Below are positions 10,096-21,240 of a DNA stretch of 64,000 bases, piece by piece. Location: positions 2,908,487 through 2,972,486 of the forward strand of contig MU006216.1 of assembly GCA_010093685.1 (NCBI GenBank). The letters are read 5' to 3'. Under the pieces are notes generated by a model. It had not been told where the DNA came from. It made no database searches and saw only the letters and a list, made by a program, of their open reading frames with translations. Numbering within the stretch: position 1 is the stretch's first letter; each line of letters begins with the position of its first letter. The DNA comes from Ophiobolus disseminans. Its lineage: Eukaryota; Ascomycota; Dothideomycetes; Pleosporales; Phaeosphaeriaceae. The position numbers and the translations under genes are program-made.

Positions 10096-12216
10096 CTACT
10101 CCCGCCCGAGAATGATCAGCTCGCCCTCGGCTCCGCTGTCACTCGAAATGTACATCCGCTCAAACTTGTCTTTTGCGATCGAGACAGGCCGGAAGCACTG
10201 TGTAGTCGAGCAGTGATCCACATCCGGGTTCCAGAAGATGTCGGTCCAGCCAGTTGTACTGCTGTTGAGTGGGGCCTTCGGGCTATACCCACTCGTGCCC
10301 TTTACGAACGGCACTTCGATGACCTTGTACCCCACTGAAGGACTCCGATTCCATGAGCCATGGAACGTGATGTACATGCTACTGAAGTTCCTGTTAAAGG
10401 TCACATCCAGCGGGGCGGAGTGAGCCGGCAATGCAAGCTTCGCAGCCACGCTCTTTGACTTGCACGTGTCGTCCGTGAACGTAGCATTCGGCTCCAATAC
10501 GAACTGATCACCTACAGCGAACTTCCGGTCCGTGATAAACTCTGGTTTAAACACGCTGTAGCAGGTCGGATATCCGTACCAGTCAGTGTTTTCCTTCAAG
10601 GGGTCGCCCAAATAATTGATCTCGTCGGCCGGGTTGTCAATGTGAATATCGACAGAAACACCACCAACAGTGCGTTGAAGTTCATCAGATGAGTTTTCGA
10701 CACCCCAGAGCCTGTATATGTGTGAGCCAGGGTGCATCTACTAAATTGGGGACGCTTACATTCCGTCGCCATCAAACGCCATGCCGACTTCATTGCGTAG
10801 TCCATACCCCATCTGGTACCCTCCAGTGGCATAATCGTAGCCATTGGAAGGCGCTTTTGTAGTATCGAAAACTTTGATGCATGAGCGACCAGTCTTCATG
10901 TCCGCCGATCCGTAATCGAAATTGTCATTCGAGCCATGCGAGACAATGAGCAAGTTTGGGTGTTTTGGCGGTATTATCAATGTTCTGGTGACATGTCCAG
11001 TGTTGTCCATTCCGGAGATGACCGTTGTCGAGGTCCCAGAAACGCTCATAGCCGCGGCGTCGTAACTCCAAGCAAAAACTGAGGATGATGAGCTGGCAAA
11101 CAGCGTCTTACCGTCTAGGCTCAGCACGATGCCATGGTTGATGTTTCGTTGAGTAACAATTGTCTTTGATGAGACCAAGCATCCATCCGATCCTATCTTG
11201 TGTACGCTAATCCCGAGACCGTTTTGGACAACAAGAAGATTGCCAGCAGTATCGAATATAACGCCTCGAGGTTGTGTTAGTCCACCTGCGATCTTTGTTG
11301 CCTTCCAGCCTTTGGCAACCTTCACTGGGAACGCGAGTGCCGAAATGCCGGCACAAGCTGATGGAACACCTGTTTGTGTTGGCCGCGGTGTGGATGATGA
11401 TAGAACGCTGGTGCTGAGAGTCGTTGGTCGTACGCTGATGGTCGAGCTAGGCCCTGGCGCAAGACTTGACGCTGGTGGCGTATCCCGAATGAGATTTGCT
11501 GCTACTAGCTTATCGAAATCCTTGTTCTGACCCTGCGAGAGATCGATCTTGTAGTTGCCGAACGAGCTGTGTACGTTGAAGGTTGACCTGTTGTTGGCTG
11601 GTTGCGCCGGAGCCTTGCTAGCTAATCCGTATGCAAACTTTTGTGCCGTTTCAGTGGGGTCTATCGAAGCTAGATTTCCATCTACGTCGTGCCATTGTGA
11701 GCAGCCTCGGCATCGTACGTTGAGTGTCCAGTGTGTATCGTTGTAGCCAGTACCCTTGATGTAAGAATACTCGGCACCATCGAACGGCTGCGGCAAGCTC
11801 AAGCCGCTGTTGCTGGTTAGCACGATGCAACATCCTAAGTCGGTGCTACTCACAAAGCCATCCGAGATGAGTAGATAGCCGTGTTTGATGCGTTGTTGAT
11901 CCAGCCAATGGTCAACGGCACGTATGGCATGGTACCGCCCCAGGAAAAGCCGACCCAGCCATTCTTTCGTGGCGACACCATCTGCAGTACTGTATCAAAG
12001 GGTGCAGTTTTCGTTTCAGGCAAAGCAACACCAAATGTGATGCCATTAGTGCCAGTCCACCCTGAGTAGCAAATTGACGTCAAAGAGTCGCAGTAACGTT
12101 TGGTCGTCTGCGCGGTAGCTGCAGTTCGATATCAGCAGCTTTCCTAAAAACCTCGAGATAGACGTACTGTTTCCGGCAGCAGCTGCCAAAACTAGCACCA
12201 CCTCGTAAGATTTCAT
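10096..12216 (-). CDS. AA8 cytochrome - AA12 PQQ-type sugar dehydrogenase
   Basis: Four exons, 12168-12216, 11854-12118, 10760-11812 and 10096-10711 (introns 49, 41 and 48 nt), give 660 residues; all phases join. The N-terminus MKSYEVVLVLAAAAGN is a plausible secretion signal. Residues about 20-200 resemble the haem-b cytochrome domain of cellobiose dehydrogenase (AA8): YCDSLTSICYSGW, the Met of LQMVSPRKNGWVGFSWGG, and THWTLNVRCRGCSQW with candidate His and Cys residues. A Ser/Thr/Pro linker follows (about 215-250). The remainder is a six-bladed sorbosone/glucose dehydrogenase fold (AA12): GGLTQPRGVIFDTAGNLLV, YGLRNEVGMAFD, DWYGYPTCYSVF, and MYITFHGSWNRSPSVGYKV. The family oxidises sugars with PQQ, passing electrons through the cytochrome. 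Coprinopsis pyranose dehydrogenase has the same order plus a CBM1, absent here. Confidence 0.88.
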
Positions 12217-13377
12217 GGTGGACGAAACAAAGAAAAGGTCTTGCCTGAGTACATCCTCAGGACTGGACCGAGCGACTTATCAGAAGTCAATCGCACAATA
12301 CCAAGTAGCGACTCGTACAGTGTGCCTGAGAATATATTGGGGGTTTGCAGAGGCGTTATCTGCAGCATGTTAAGGTGACAGGGGAATATGGACTATGGTA
12401 CCCAATCCCGCTGCAGCTATTGCATATCATGCGATCATCGTACACTTTGCCATGTGCACAGAACACAGCGTGGGGTGTGTAACCGGACGATCCTCAACAA
12501 GTGTACTTCTGGAAGATATGAAAGAAGCACCCGGTAGTGCGCTATTGTGGGGTGTGGGGTTTTAGATTGTGGATGTGTTGATATTGCTATCACGCTTACG
12601 AAAATGAAGCTTTGCGTTCAGGTGATATTTTCTTTGGCAGGCGACCGCTGGAAGATCTTTCTATGAGCTGCCTAGTAATGGTGGTTCTCCCAAGCTCGAA
12701 CAGCCTGGTTCCTGGTCTCATGAGCCTCAATACCAAGGCGGATACGAGGCCTCGAGCTGGGATGTAAACGGCGAAAAGCTTCTTGTACCGGGAAAAGTCA
12801 TCGTGATCATTAAGTATATATTGACATGGCTGAAGTCATGGTGTTCTCGAATGATAATGGTGCGTATTCCATTCGACCTTCGGGTGAGGACAGATCTGCA
12901 GGGCTGAATTAGATGAATTGGGCCCTTTAACCTTGAAACGTCAGCGCGGGAGATTACTACGACTTGCAGCTTCCGATAAACGATATACAACAAGTGAAGT
13001 CAAATGATAAATATAACTTTTGTTGAAGTTCATCGGTCCGGTCGCCGTGGTGAGGATGAAAGTGAGCAACTCGCAGGAGATGAACGTGCTTCGTATCGGC
13101 GCAACTTTGGAGGGATGTAGTTCACCATCATTCCTGCAGGCACGATGACTGCCTCAAGAAAAAGTTGTTTTGTTGCGTTGGCTCCTCTCGTGTGAGATCG
13201 CAGGGTCATGCGTTGCCGTGAGGTGTTGGAAGAGATGAATGTCGGGCAGGCGCAGCTGTGGTGTTCGTGCGTACACGGACCCAGTTCGCGTCAAACGTGT
13301 CGGCACACAGGATAATCGTATCCCAGGTTCACTTTGCTTGAACACAAAAACGCGTTGTTTTATACCTGGACTGTCAT
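12217..13377. other. intergenic, 1.16 kb
   Basis: No protein-like frame, RNA gene or repeat seen. It contains the upstream region of the AA8-AA12 gene. Confidence 0.4.
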
Positions 13378-14225
13378 TTAAATCTTTGCCTTCGCAGGTG
13401 CAGTTACTCTCTTTCCATGCACATAACAAATGCCCCTGATCTTCTCCGCCGCTTCACCCCAAAGCTCATTCCTCAGCACGCTATACACACCCATTTTGCT
13501 CTTCCCCTGAACGCTCCTTGCCTTTCTCAACGCCACTTCGAGCATTCCCTTCGGATCCGCAATCTCGTCGACAATGCCATCCTCGAACGCCTCCTTGCCG
13601 GTCCACTTGTGAGCTTCCAGTAACATCTTGCGCGCAATCTGTGGGCGAAGCTTGAGACGAGGTAGGAATCCGATGCCAGGGAAGTGCAAACCAAGGTCAA
13701 CGGGTGGCATCGAGAAGAAGCCGCGCGATGAGTTCATGATGCGGTAGTCGTGGGCCAGAGCAAATGGACACGCTCCACCGAATGTATGTCCTGTCAGGAG
13801 CGCTATTGTGGGGAAGGGGTAGTCGAGAAGGGTTGCTAGTAGCTTTGATGGGTCAGTATGCGTTGAGGATGGAAATGATTGAAGTATCCACGTAATCTGG
13901 TATTTGTGCTGGCACCTGGGGTAATGGCAAGGCGCTTGATGAAGCATGAGTATCATACCGGAAAGAACCCATCGCTGTTCGCAAATGGATTCGTATCAGA
14001 CTCATCCAGGTCTAATCCCGTACACCAAAACTTCTCGTCATTTCCTCTCGTGATCACACATCCTTCTGAGTCTGGACCAAGTGCTGTCTCGATGTCTCGT
14101 AGTGCTCTAATAATCTCCTGCGCAAATTGCACATTGATTCGGTTTTCTGGCGCTTTTTGCAAAGTGATTACGAAGACTCGATCATGCTGATCGACGCGCA
14201 GGTCTCTGTACGGTCCCAGCACCAT
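13378..14225 (-). CDS. enoyl-CoA hydratase/isomerase family protein
   Basis: Exons 13959-14225 and 13378-13842 give 243 residues. The 116-nt intron (CTGAC branch, AAAG acceptor) joins in phase 0 to read FFP-LLATLLDYPFPTIA. Crotonase features are clear: the first oxyanion loop region EKFWCTGLDLDES, the second as GHTFGGACPFALAHDYRIM, and PVDLGLHFPGIGFLPRL. The C-terminus carries helices typical of the delta3,delta2-enoyl-CoA isomerase branch. The final residues are AKI, not a standard peroxisomal SKL-type signal. The likely role is fatty acyl-CoA double-bond hydration or isomerisation. The intron is long for this genome, so an extra small exon cannot be excluded. Confidence 0.82.
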
Positions 14226-14685
14226 CGTGGAGAACGGAAGAGTGTGACGTAATCGACGCTATCGCTCGGTGCAAAGAACTGTCTAGAAGTTGATCACCTG
14301 TTGAAGGTGATGTCCATGTACTTGTATCTCTGGGCCATCGTCAGCACGAACACGGGCATGATGGGTGAGGTCGTGAAGCGCTTGGTAGCCTGCGTGTTGG
14401 GAGCCTCGGCATGGCGGGTGCGGGGATCGTGGGGAACGAGTCGCGACTTCAGTCTCAACGTCCCCTAAACACTTCCCTGTACCGCGACATCCAACTTAAT
14501 GTTCATGTTTTTTTAAAATGGCAATACATGTGTCGAGGGATCAAAAAAGCAAGAAGCGAATCGTCTCACGCATCTAAGTATGCTTATCAAATCTCATGCG
14601 ATTTGCGATTATCGAGCGCGCACACAACTAGCTTATGGAACATAGGTAGCAGACTTTGAAGAACTCCTTGACCACAGCCCTCCCG
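14226..14685. other. intergenic
   Basis: Nothing recognisable; short frames only. Confidence 0.35.
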
Positions 14686-15412
14686 TCAAAATCGCGCATC
14701 AAATCCCTCGCGCACTTGACATTGAAGATCGACCGACGCGAGTCTTTCGTCAAGGAGTTGCAAACACTCGTCTCCCAAACCTGGACGCAGTTCGCTACTC
14801 ATTGCGGCTGCCTGTATCGCCCTGGCAATATCCATTTGATTTTCAATGCCGTAGTCTCCCTTATGCCACTTCAATCTAGCATTCAATTCATACCCAGCAG
14901 GGTACCCAGCCCCGAAAGCACTGGTCAGCCAAGGCGCATCCAGAACACGTATGGCCTCATGAGTCTCGCCCCGGAGAAACAACCTCGTATATCCCAAAGG
15001 TTGGAACCAACCTCCAGCAAGTATCAATTTTCTTGCAAAGTCCCCCTGTTCAGAGTCATGACCGCGGGATAAATATGCTAAAGGAACCGTGAAGGTCTTT
15101 TCTTCAAGAACGTCGATGAACTGTACGGGGCCACCTTGCCGCGTACCGTCTTCGTGTCGGGCAAATGTTTGGAGGCTTTCAATATTGGGCAGATAGCTTT
15201 TGATGTAAAGCGCACGGAGGTAACGAGCTTGCGCGGCGTAATGGAGGCGACCGGTCTTAGCACCAGCTAGAGATGTGCCATTTCCCCAAGCTCCCGTTAA
15301 CATAGACGAGGACGAGATTCATGAGCGCCGAGGGACCGTTTTCGTAGTAGAGCTGTTCCAGGACTCCAAGCTTTAGCTCTGTTGGGAGGTGGTGGAACGT
15401 TGAAACTGCCAT
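14686..15412 (-). CDS. hypothetical protein, F-box-like start
   Basis: The likely start is the ATG at 15412: MAVSTFHHLPTELKLGVLEQL looks like the opening helix of an F-box or ankyrin-type protein (LPTEL). A probable intron of 46 nt (15256-15301, GTTAAC to AAG) joins exon 15302-15412 to exon 14686-15255 and gives 226 residues. The splice is weak: the donor is GTTAAC and no good branch site is seen. The second exon is open and protein-like, with RYLRALYIKSYLPNIESLQ, GGWFQPLGYTRLFLRGETHEAI and a C-terminal GLGDECLQLLDERLASVDL. I do not recognise the family. The helical repeats around HYAAQARYLRAL and GDYGIENQMDIARAIQ would suit an ankyrin-like fold, but this is a guess. Confidence 0.5.
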
Positions 15413-16207
15413 TGTTGAAGTTGTTGTGATAATGTGCGACAGAGATCGAGGATTGGGATCTGTGAGGGCCGCTGCTCTCTTGCAGGGTCACTAGCGTGGT
15501 TTCCAAGGTTTGCTCATGAATGTGAAAACATTTCGTACGCGTTCGGACCCAGGCGCCCAACAAACAATCATTTGGGCCATTTCAATCGACGTACGAGACG
15601 GGTAACTTCTTACATTAGACAATTTCCTACGCTTGCAGGCTGTTGTCATGTAATCTCTAGGATTATTGCTTTCAGTCACGTGACACAGTATCTTCCACTG
15701 GACCTGCATGGATGGCAGGGTAGGGGACAGCAGACCAAAAGAGGCGGGGGCAGTGATTCATACGCAGATACATCGCTGTCTGGCCTTCATTAGACACCAT
15801 GTATGAGTTTGCTGTTTCGGCTGGCGCGAGGTGGAATCTTCGCTCCTTCTCTGTCCTGCTTTCGTTGGCGTCACTAGAAGCGAGCTCTTGCACACTCCGA
15901 CACGTTGACACGCACCACCCAAAACGTCGACGGCAACCAAGCTTTGCTCGCACATGTCCCTGGCAGCATCGATCGAGCACCTTTCTGGTGGGGTAATATT
16001 GGCGCAGCAGGAGCAAACAGCTGTCCCATGAGGAACTACGACGCCTAGTCATAGAGCAAGTGATGAGACTCATAAACACACAATGGGGTGTCACGTACGT
16101 TTCGCTTTGTGCTTCTGTCTGCTCTTTACTTACTAGCAGCGACATCCGGTATCTAGGCCTAGGCTGCACAGCTGCACGAGTCCTTAGTTGCCGTTGCGTT
16201 AACGCCC
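15413..16207. other. intergenic
   Basis: A 180-codon minus-strand frame (15672-16214) lies here but is Arg/Ser/Cys-rich with no domain pattern and is not accepted as a gene. Nothing else seen. Confidence 0.35.
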
Positions 16208-17359
16208 ATGGCACTCGAAGACACGGTTAATACGATTTATGGACTTAGCCTTGTGCAGGGCAACGTTGTCGCAACATCGGAAGATGGTCTTCGAACTTAG
16301 GTCTCTGCAGTGGCCCCCCTGATGTCGCTAGATCCTCGATTGTCGAGCCTTGCGCTCCCCTTTGGGAGCCAAACAATACAGATATCGTCGAGACGTTGGA
16401 GAGAGATCTGCAACATGCGCGGTATTCACTCCAGAAGGCCGAGCACTTTCTTAAGCTCGAAAAGCTTGGAGAACCACAAACTTCGATGTGCCTGTGAGAA
16501 GCTACAGTACGAGTGCATTGATGCGGAGCCTGATAGAAGTCGCAAAAGCAATCGACCACCGCCGGGCGTCGATGCTGGTGCACTTCATGGAGACGGAAGC
16601 AATAAACGGATAAGGTCGATGTACTCTGGGGACACGATGAGTCACAGCATGCCCATGCACAACAATGACTTCGGTACCAACCCACCGTCGTTAACATATG
16701 GTTGCGCTGCTGCTGCACCGCACGCGAATCCCTATACAATCGTTTCTACCAGTGTCGGTCCAGCTAGCTTCACACAGCCCTATCCCAGCTTAGGAAAACC
16801 TTATGGTGGATCCAGCTACGTTGATCCATCTGGCGCCATGAACCAAGTTCCCGCTGATCAGTACGCTGCGAACGGTGGCGGGATGTGCGACTATGGTGGC
16901 GCCGATAGAGTTGCTGAGCATCCTGAGTATGCTGTCAACCTCAACGTTGACGAACGTCCCAGCAACCAGTTGTCCGATCATGTCGGCATGCACCCTCTCT
17001 TGATTCCTACTTCTGGTGGTGTTGGGGAATCGACAGTGGAGGCACCTTCACACCCGCTGCTGGCCAGGCCACCCAACGCATGTCTGGACGGAACAGATAA
17101 AGCTTCTAACGTTATCGGTGTACAGTTCTCTATCCCATCCGGTGCCTCACCCATCCGGGTTGCGAACTCCGAAGATTTGAGGAGAAGCATCGCTATTCAC
17201 AAGACATGTCCGTTGTGTGGCATGGAATTCCATACGCAGCACGACAATGTTAAGCTTTTAGAGCACATGAAGCACGATGTTCTTCAGCTCGACGGAGAAC
17301 GGCTTTCACATGCCCTCGTGATGATAGAGGATGTCGATTGGTTGGTCAGAATGCGGTAG
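16208..17359 (+). pseudogene. relic with a C2H2-like C-terminal finger, nonsense plus frameshifts
   Basis: From ATG 16208 the frame encodes MALEDTVNTIYGLSLVQGN..SEDGLRT and hits TAG at 16298-16300. After a run of six C (around 16314-16319) the protein-like frame moves by one, reading SSIVEPCAPLWEPNN, VETLERDLQHARYSLQK and HFLKLEKLGEPQTS. Near 16490 it returns to the first frame, which is open to 17359. A 43-nt GTGAGA..TAG intron could replace the second shift, but nothing repairs the first break. The long last part is Gly/Ser/Pro-rich with KSNRPPPG and ends in CPLCGMEFHTQHDN..LLEHMKHD, a C-x2-C..H-x3-H zinc-finger-like element, then LSHALVMIEDVDWLVRMR. Possibly a broken regulator. A sequencing error in the C run is an alternative for one lesion. 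Confidence 0.5.
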
Positions 17360-17535
17360 GATCGCTATACGTATTTCATATTACATATTCGGCGTCAGGG
17401 TCTAATCTACTGGTAGCAACCGATATCGGCTCTCGTGGCAAGCTTGCTATGTCATCGTCTGTGTTTGTTGAATTGTAATGAAGAGGTGAATTCGCGTGTT
17501 TTTTGGCATTCCATCTTCGCTAATGACTACGTCTG

Positions 17536-19007
17536 TTGATGTTGGACTGGACGGTAATCTCGCTGCCGTTTTTATCACGTCTTCGTCGTTTCGATTCTCG
17601 ACGTCCAACCTTGACTCGCGACATATCACACAACAGTGGATTTCGCAAATTATATCCAAAGTCACTCCCGGCATCTTCACGAGCACAGAATGTCGCGGTT
17701 GTCCTTCAATCGGATGAAACTCGTGAGCTTCCGCCCTCAACTACCTTTGGTTCGTACTGACTCGATAGCGATTGCTCTTACTTCCGAACAAACCTCCGAC
17801 GTCGCCGTCGCTTGGGTTTGAGGTTGCACTTTTCTCACCTGCAAGGTGAGGGCCTTTGAGTCTCAAATGTACTTCTGAAATTTCGCGAGTACATCCACGA
17901 CACGCCTTTGGGAAGTGTGCCGAGGCTCGATCTATGGGCAACGCACGAAGGCGTGACTGATGCTGTCGGCTCGTAGAAATACGTGGAGGGCGAAACAAGC
18001 ATCGTAGTGTTATCATAACTAACCCCACTGCTAAGTGTCGCAACAGAACTGATCGAACATGCTGTCAATCAAAACAACTCCAGCCTCTACGACCAGCGCG
18101 ACTTCACATAAGAGTTGCAATGCATCAAGACAGACACTCTCAGAGAACTCCAGGCCTTCGACATCACCTTCGGGGGCTTCACGATGACCACGATGAGAGG
18201 CCTCATTCGGGCAATTACTGAGGAACAAAAGGAAGAATCCAAGAGCTCACTACACACGTCGAAGAGTTCCGACTGAGACTCGACGCCAGCCTAGCTTCTA
18301 CAATCAAAGACGTATCCACAAGCACACGCGAGAGCATCAAAGAAATTACTGCCGCAAAGCGGGACATCACAACATGGCGACAGGATGTGAACGAGTACCA
18401 CGGCGAGGCGGCTCTGGTAAATCAGTTGCAGCTAGCCGTCACTGAGCGTATTCATGAACTATACAACCAGGTCTTTGAAGGCGTATAACTGGTAGCTTAC
18501 GCAATCATCACCGTAACCATCTCGGGTCTGGCTAGAAGAAACCATCCAACGGCGACTATCACTATCAATATCCTCGCTTTCGTCGCGACAGTTTACCTGG
18601 CCTACCGCCTTGATGGCGACCTGGATTATCACTTCATCCACTTCCACGTCGACGGACTGTACCGCTTCATCACAATCGACCTCTACAAACTGTCCGCATT
18701 CGCTAGCATCAGCGCAGCGTGCGTATGTATCATCATGATAGCAACGTCCCACATCCACACCCAAGTACCAACAGACCAAGGCAGATCGTCGGAGCAACCT
18801 CGCATTGCCGACCGTATCGTCGGCATCAATACCAACCCGCGCGGGAATGACCGCCACGTTTACGACTACAGACACTTGGACTCAGCTACAAAGACAGTGG
18901 TAAGGCCCCGCTTGCTGGTTGAAGACGCGAACTACGACATCTACGGCAAGCCATATGCCGACATGTTCCAAGCAACAGTTGAGGCTTCGTTGCAGGTCAC
19001 GCGCTAG
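17536..19007 (+). pseudogene. relic of a coiled-coil, two-TM membrane protein with many stops
   Basis: One frame can be followed from about 17536 through TGA (17758, 17857), TAG (17974), TAA (18016) and TAA (18109), then shifts once near 18235 and continues through TAA (18486) to the natural stop at 19007. Between the stops the translation is strongly protein-like: KFREYIHDTPLGSVPRLDLW, LIEHAVNQNNSSLYDQRDF, then a heptad-like helix (RIQELTTHVEEFRLRLD, TRESIKEITAAKRDITTW, LQLAVTERIHELYNQ). Two hydrophobic spans follow (LVAYAIITVTISG, ITINILAFVATVYLAYRL) and a third at SAFASISAACVCIIMIATS, with an Arg-rich tail. It looks like a fungal membrane protein with a cytoplasmic coiled coil. Family not recognised. 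All the TAA/TAG codons could come from CAA/CAG by one C-to-T change. Confidence 0.6.
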
Positions 19008-19143
19008 ACCCTGCGAGAGGATGCATGGTCAATGCTGATACTCTGCGATGGTGCGGTACCACGGTAAGACGGGACTTGTACAACAGAGGCGCTCAGTGGA
19101 GATCAAAGTGATCACGTTCTGATGAACAAGACCTGCCACGATC

Positions 19144-19873
19144 ATGCCGAGCGACACCTCACCGCGCAAGAGCATCGTCACGATTGAGCGCAAGTTCCGC
19201 GCCAGCGCGGACGATTGTCAGGCCAACGTGCTCTATTCTAGCTGCATCCAATAACCGCAACTCTGCGCCGCTGTTGGGACCGAACTCCACAAACGCGGCC
19301 TCATCGCTACTCGACCCGTCAGATGGACAATGGCGGACGTGCACAAAGCAGTTATGTCTCTCTCAGCTCAAGACACACTTGACACTATGATTAGCATCGC
19401 GCGCGAATCCCGCAGCTACGCTCAGCTACTCGCCATTACCTCGAGAACACGGTGGTGTTTTACGAAGAACTCGAAGATCTGATGTCGTCCTGGAACTTCC
19501 GCGAACCTCGTTCTACTGGGCAAAACGGAATCGCGCATGGGCAAATCACCACCGACTCGACGAGTCCGAGACCGCCGACACCTACGCGGGCGTCACGTCC
19601 AAGGAACACTACATGAGGGCACTTCGTACGCTTGTCGCACTCCCGTCGCTAAGGAAGATCGAGTTACAGCATGGGGTCAAGGCGTCATCGTTGGGCATCT
19701 GGACCAGCTTTGACAAGCGTCGCAAGGCTGCCCGCGACCACACTCTCAACGCGCTGAAGCAAGTCTACTTCGACGGCCTCATCGATGGGCAGATCAGATT
19801 CCTCGAGAAGGAGTTCATCGGATCTCGGAGCCACATTAAGACATTTGATCGTTTGAAGGTTATGTGGTATTAG
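19144..19873 (+). pseudogene. relic of an unrecognised protein, stop and frameshifts
   Basis: The strongest part is an open frame ending at 19873 that contains RTSFYWAKRNRAWANHH, YMRALRTLVALPSLRKIEL, TSFDKRRKAARDHTLNALKQ and FLEKEFIGSRSHIKTFDRL. Upstream, a frame beginning at an ATG near 19144 has TAA at 19252-19254, and protein-like pieces (LENTVVFYEELEDLMSSWNF) sit in a third frame, so one nonsense codon and about two indels separate the pieces. The content is helical and basic; no family recognised. It follows the coiled-coil membrane relic on the same strand and may have belonged to the same locus. The exact left end is uncertain because more than one frame is open there. Confidence 0.45.
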
Positions 19874-20171
19874 TAGGTGCACATCCTACCACACATACCA
19901 ATCAGACAACGAGCCACGAGGAAAGACACATAGGTAGGGGTATCTATTCATGTATACGCAGGAGGATGGAGTCGACTTAAGTGATCGGTACGAGGAGGCA
20001 ATTTTGGTTCCTTAGGTAAGGATGCCCCGATCCGTATCAGTACTTTGTGGACGTCCTATCGTCGTCACCCAAGCCTCGTCTTTATCTTGATGTACCTCAA
20101 CAGGACTTCGCCAGCACAGGCCGTAATAAGGGTGTGGGAGTATCCAGGCTATATCATGAGACCGACAAAAG

Positions 20172-20600
20172 ATGGACGATAGTGCAGTGAGGATAGACAC
20201 ATGCAGTAGTGAGCAAAGGTTCAAACTGTTCACTTCACCCGGCCCCATGGACGTTGACGGCCTCGCCTACACTGGTCCTCACGAGCACATCGCGACTTTG
20301 CACAGCATAGAGCCGCCCACATATGCCGTGTACGCCGCATTCATCGAAGACGAACACGGGCTTGTTGGCTGCGACGACGAGCGCCGACCTATAATAAGGG
20401 TCTTTGCTACCGCGGTTGATGACTACGATGTCGCTCTTGATCCAGAAAGCTTTCACTTCCGAGGAGAGCAGCGAACCGAGTTCGAGTTTCTCCAGATCAG
20501 AAGCATCGAGAGCCAGGATGGCCTGTCCCCAAGGGCTATGTGGTCGTGGGCGTACAAGTACTTGTGTGCAATTCAGATCTCACTCCAGCGCGACAACTAA
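20172..20600 (+). CDS. hypothetical protein, 142 aa
   Basis: Intact frame from ATG 20172 (MDDSAVRIDTCSSEQRFKLF) to 20600. It is acidic in the middle (FIEDEHGLVGCDDERRPII, AVDDYDVALDPESF) and ends with a Trp/Tyr-rich SWAYKYLCAIQISLQRDN. It has no signal peptide, membrane span or motif I can name. It is the only apparently undamaged frame in the 16.2-22.1 kb relic zone. It could be a small accessory gene or a surviving exon of a broken one. Confidence 0.45.
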   Translation: MDDSAVRIDTCSSEQRFKLFTSPGPMDVDGLAYTGPHEHIATLHSIEPPTYAVYAAFIEDEHGLVGCDDERRPIIRVFATAVDDYDVALDPESFHFRGEQRTEFEFLQIRSIESQDGLSPRAMWSWAYKYLCAIQISLQRDN

Positions 20601-20644
20601 GACAAGAGGGCGGTGGGTGCATGGGGGTTTGGGGGTGTCTCTTG

Positions 20645-20893
20645 TTTTCTGACGGCGTTCAGTCGGCTTCTATGGTATTCTGCATCTACGTGAGGACAGC
20701 ATGGCGTTCGGGGGGTGTTACAATTACTCTGCATCTGCAGGAAGATGCTCTGAATTTGGTGGCTATTTTACTTTCCGACGGCGATCGGTGGGCTTCTGTG
20801 GTATCCTGCATCTACGTGAGGACGGCATGGCGTTCAGCGGGTATCTGGGGTTACTCCACTTGCAGACGGTGCTATGAATCTGGTGGCTTGATA
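20645..20893. repeat. imperfect tandem duplication, about 125 bp x 2
   Basis: The block starting around 20645 (TTCTGACGGCG) is followed by a second copy from about 20771 (TTCCGACGGCG). Both share TGCATCTACGTGAGGAC, GCATGGCGTTC and GGTGGCT at matching offsets of 124-126 bp, with scattered differences, mostly transitions. No gene spans it convincingly. Confidence 0.75.
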
Positions 20894-21130
20894 CCTGAAA
20901 TGCATTATAATTTTCACGCTGATTCTTCTGCACGGTGTCGTCGAGTCAGAACTGGATCTCTAGGTGCTTGGTCACATGCTAATCCCATTCCGTCTGGCTG
21001 CTCGCTGGCCGATCGAGCTTCGCCGTCGAAGGGACGGCGGTGTCAGAGCAACGAGCAAGCACCCTTCACTGCGACTTTCTAGCGCAGTGCGCCATTAACA
21101 TATATACCGGTGTCCTACTCCTCTCGCCAG

Positions 21131-21198
21131 AACATCACAAACATCACAAACACCACAAACACCACAAACATCACCAACGTCACCAACACCATCAGCAC
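21131..21198. repeat. CAYCACAAA minisatellite
   Basis: A run of 9-bp units (CATCACAAA / CACCACAAA and decayed forms) lies just upstream of the ATG at 21241. In the frame of the downstream gene it would read as His-His-Lys repeats, but no ATG precedes it in that frame. Confidence 0.8.
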
Positions 21199-21240
21199 CG
21201 CGACACCCGTAACGTCGTTGTTCTGCCGCTTCCCGCCATT

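Noticed and set aside
15672..16214. 180-codon minus-strand ORF
   Set aside because: Rich in Arg, Ser, Cys and His without domain pattern, no good start context; looks like a chance frame.
21040..21240. N-terminal His-Lys-rich extension of the membrane protein gene at 21241
   Set aside because: The upstream frame has no ATG and is only a translated minisatellite; the ATG at 21241 opens with sensible sequence.
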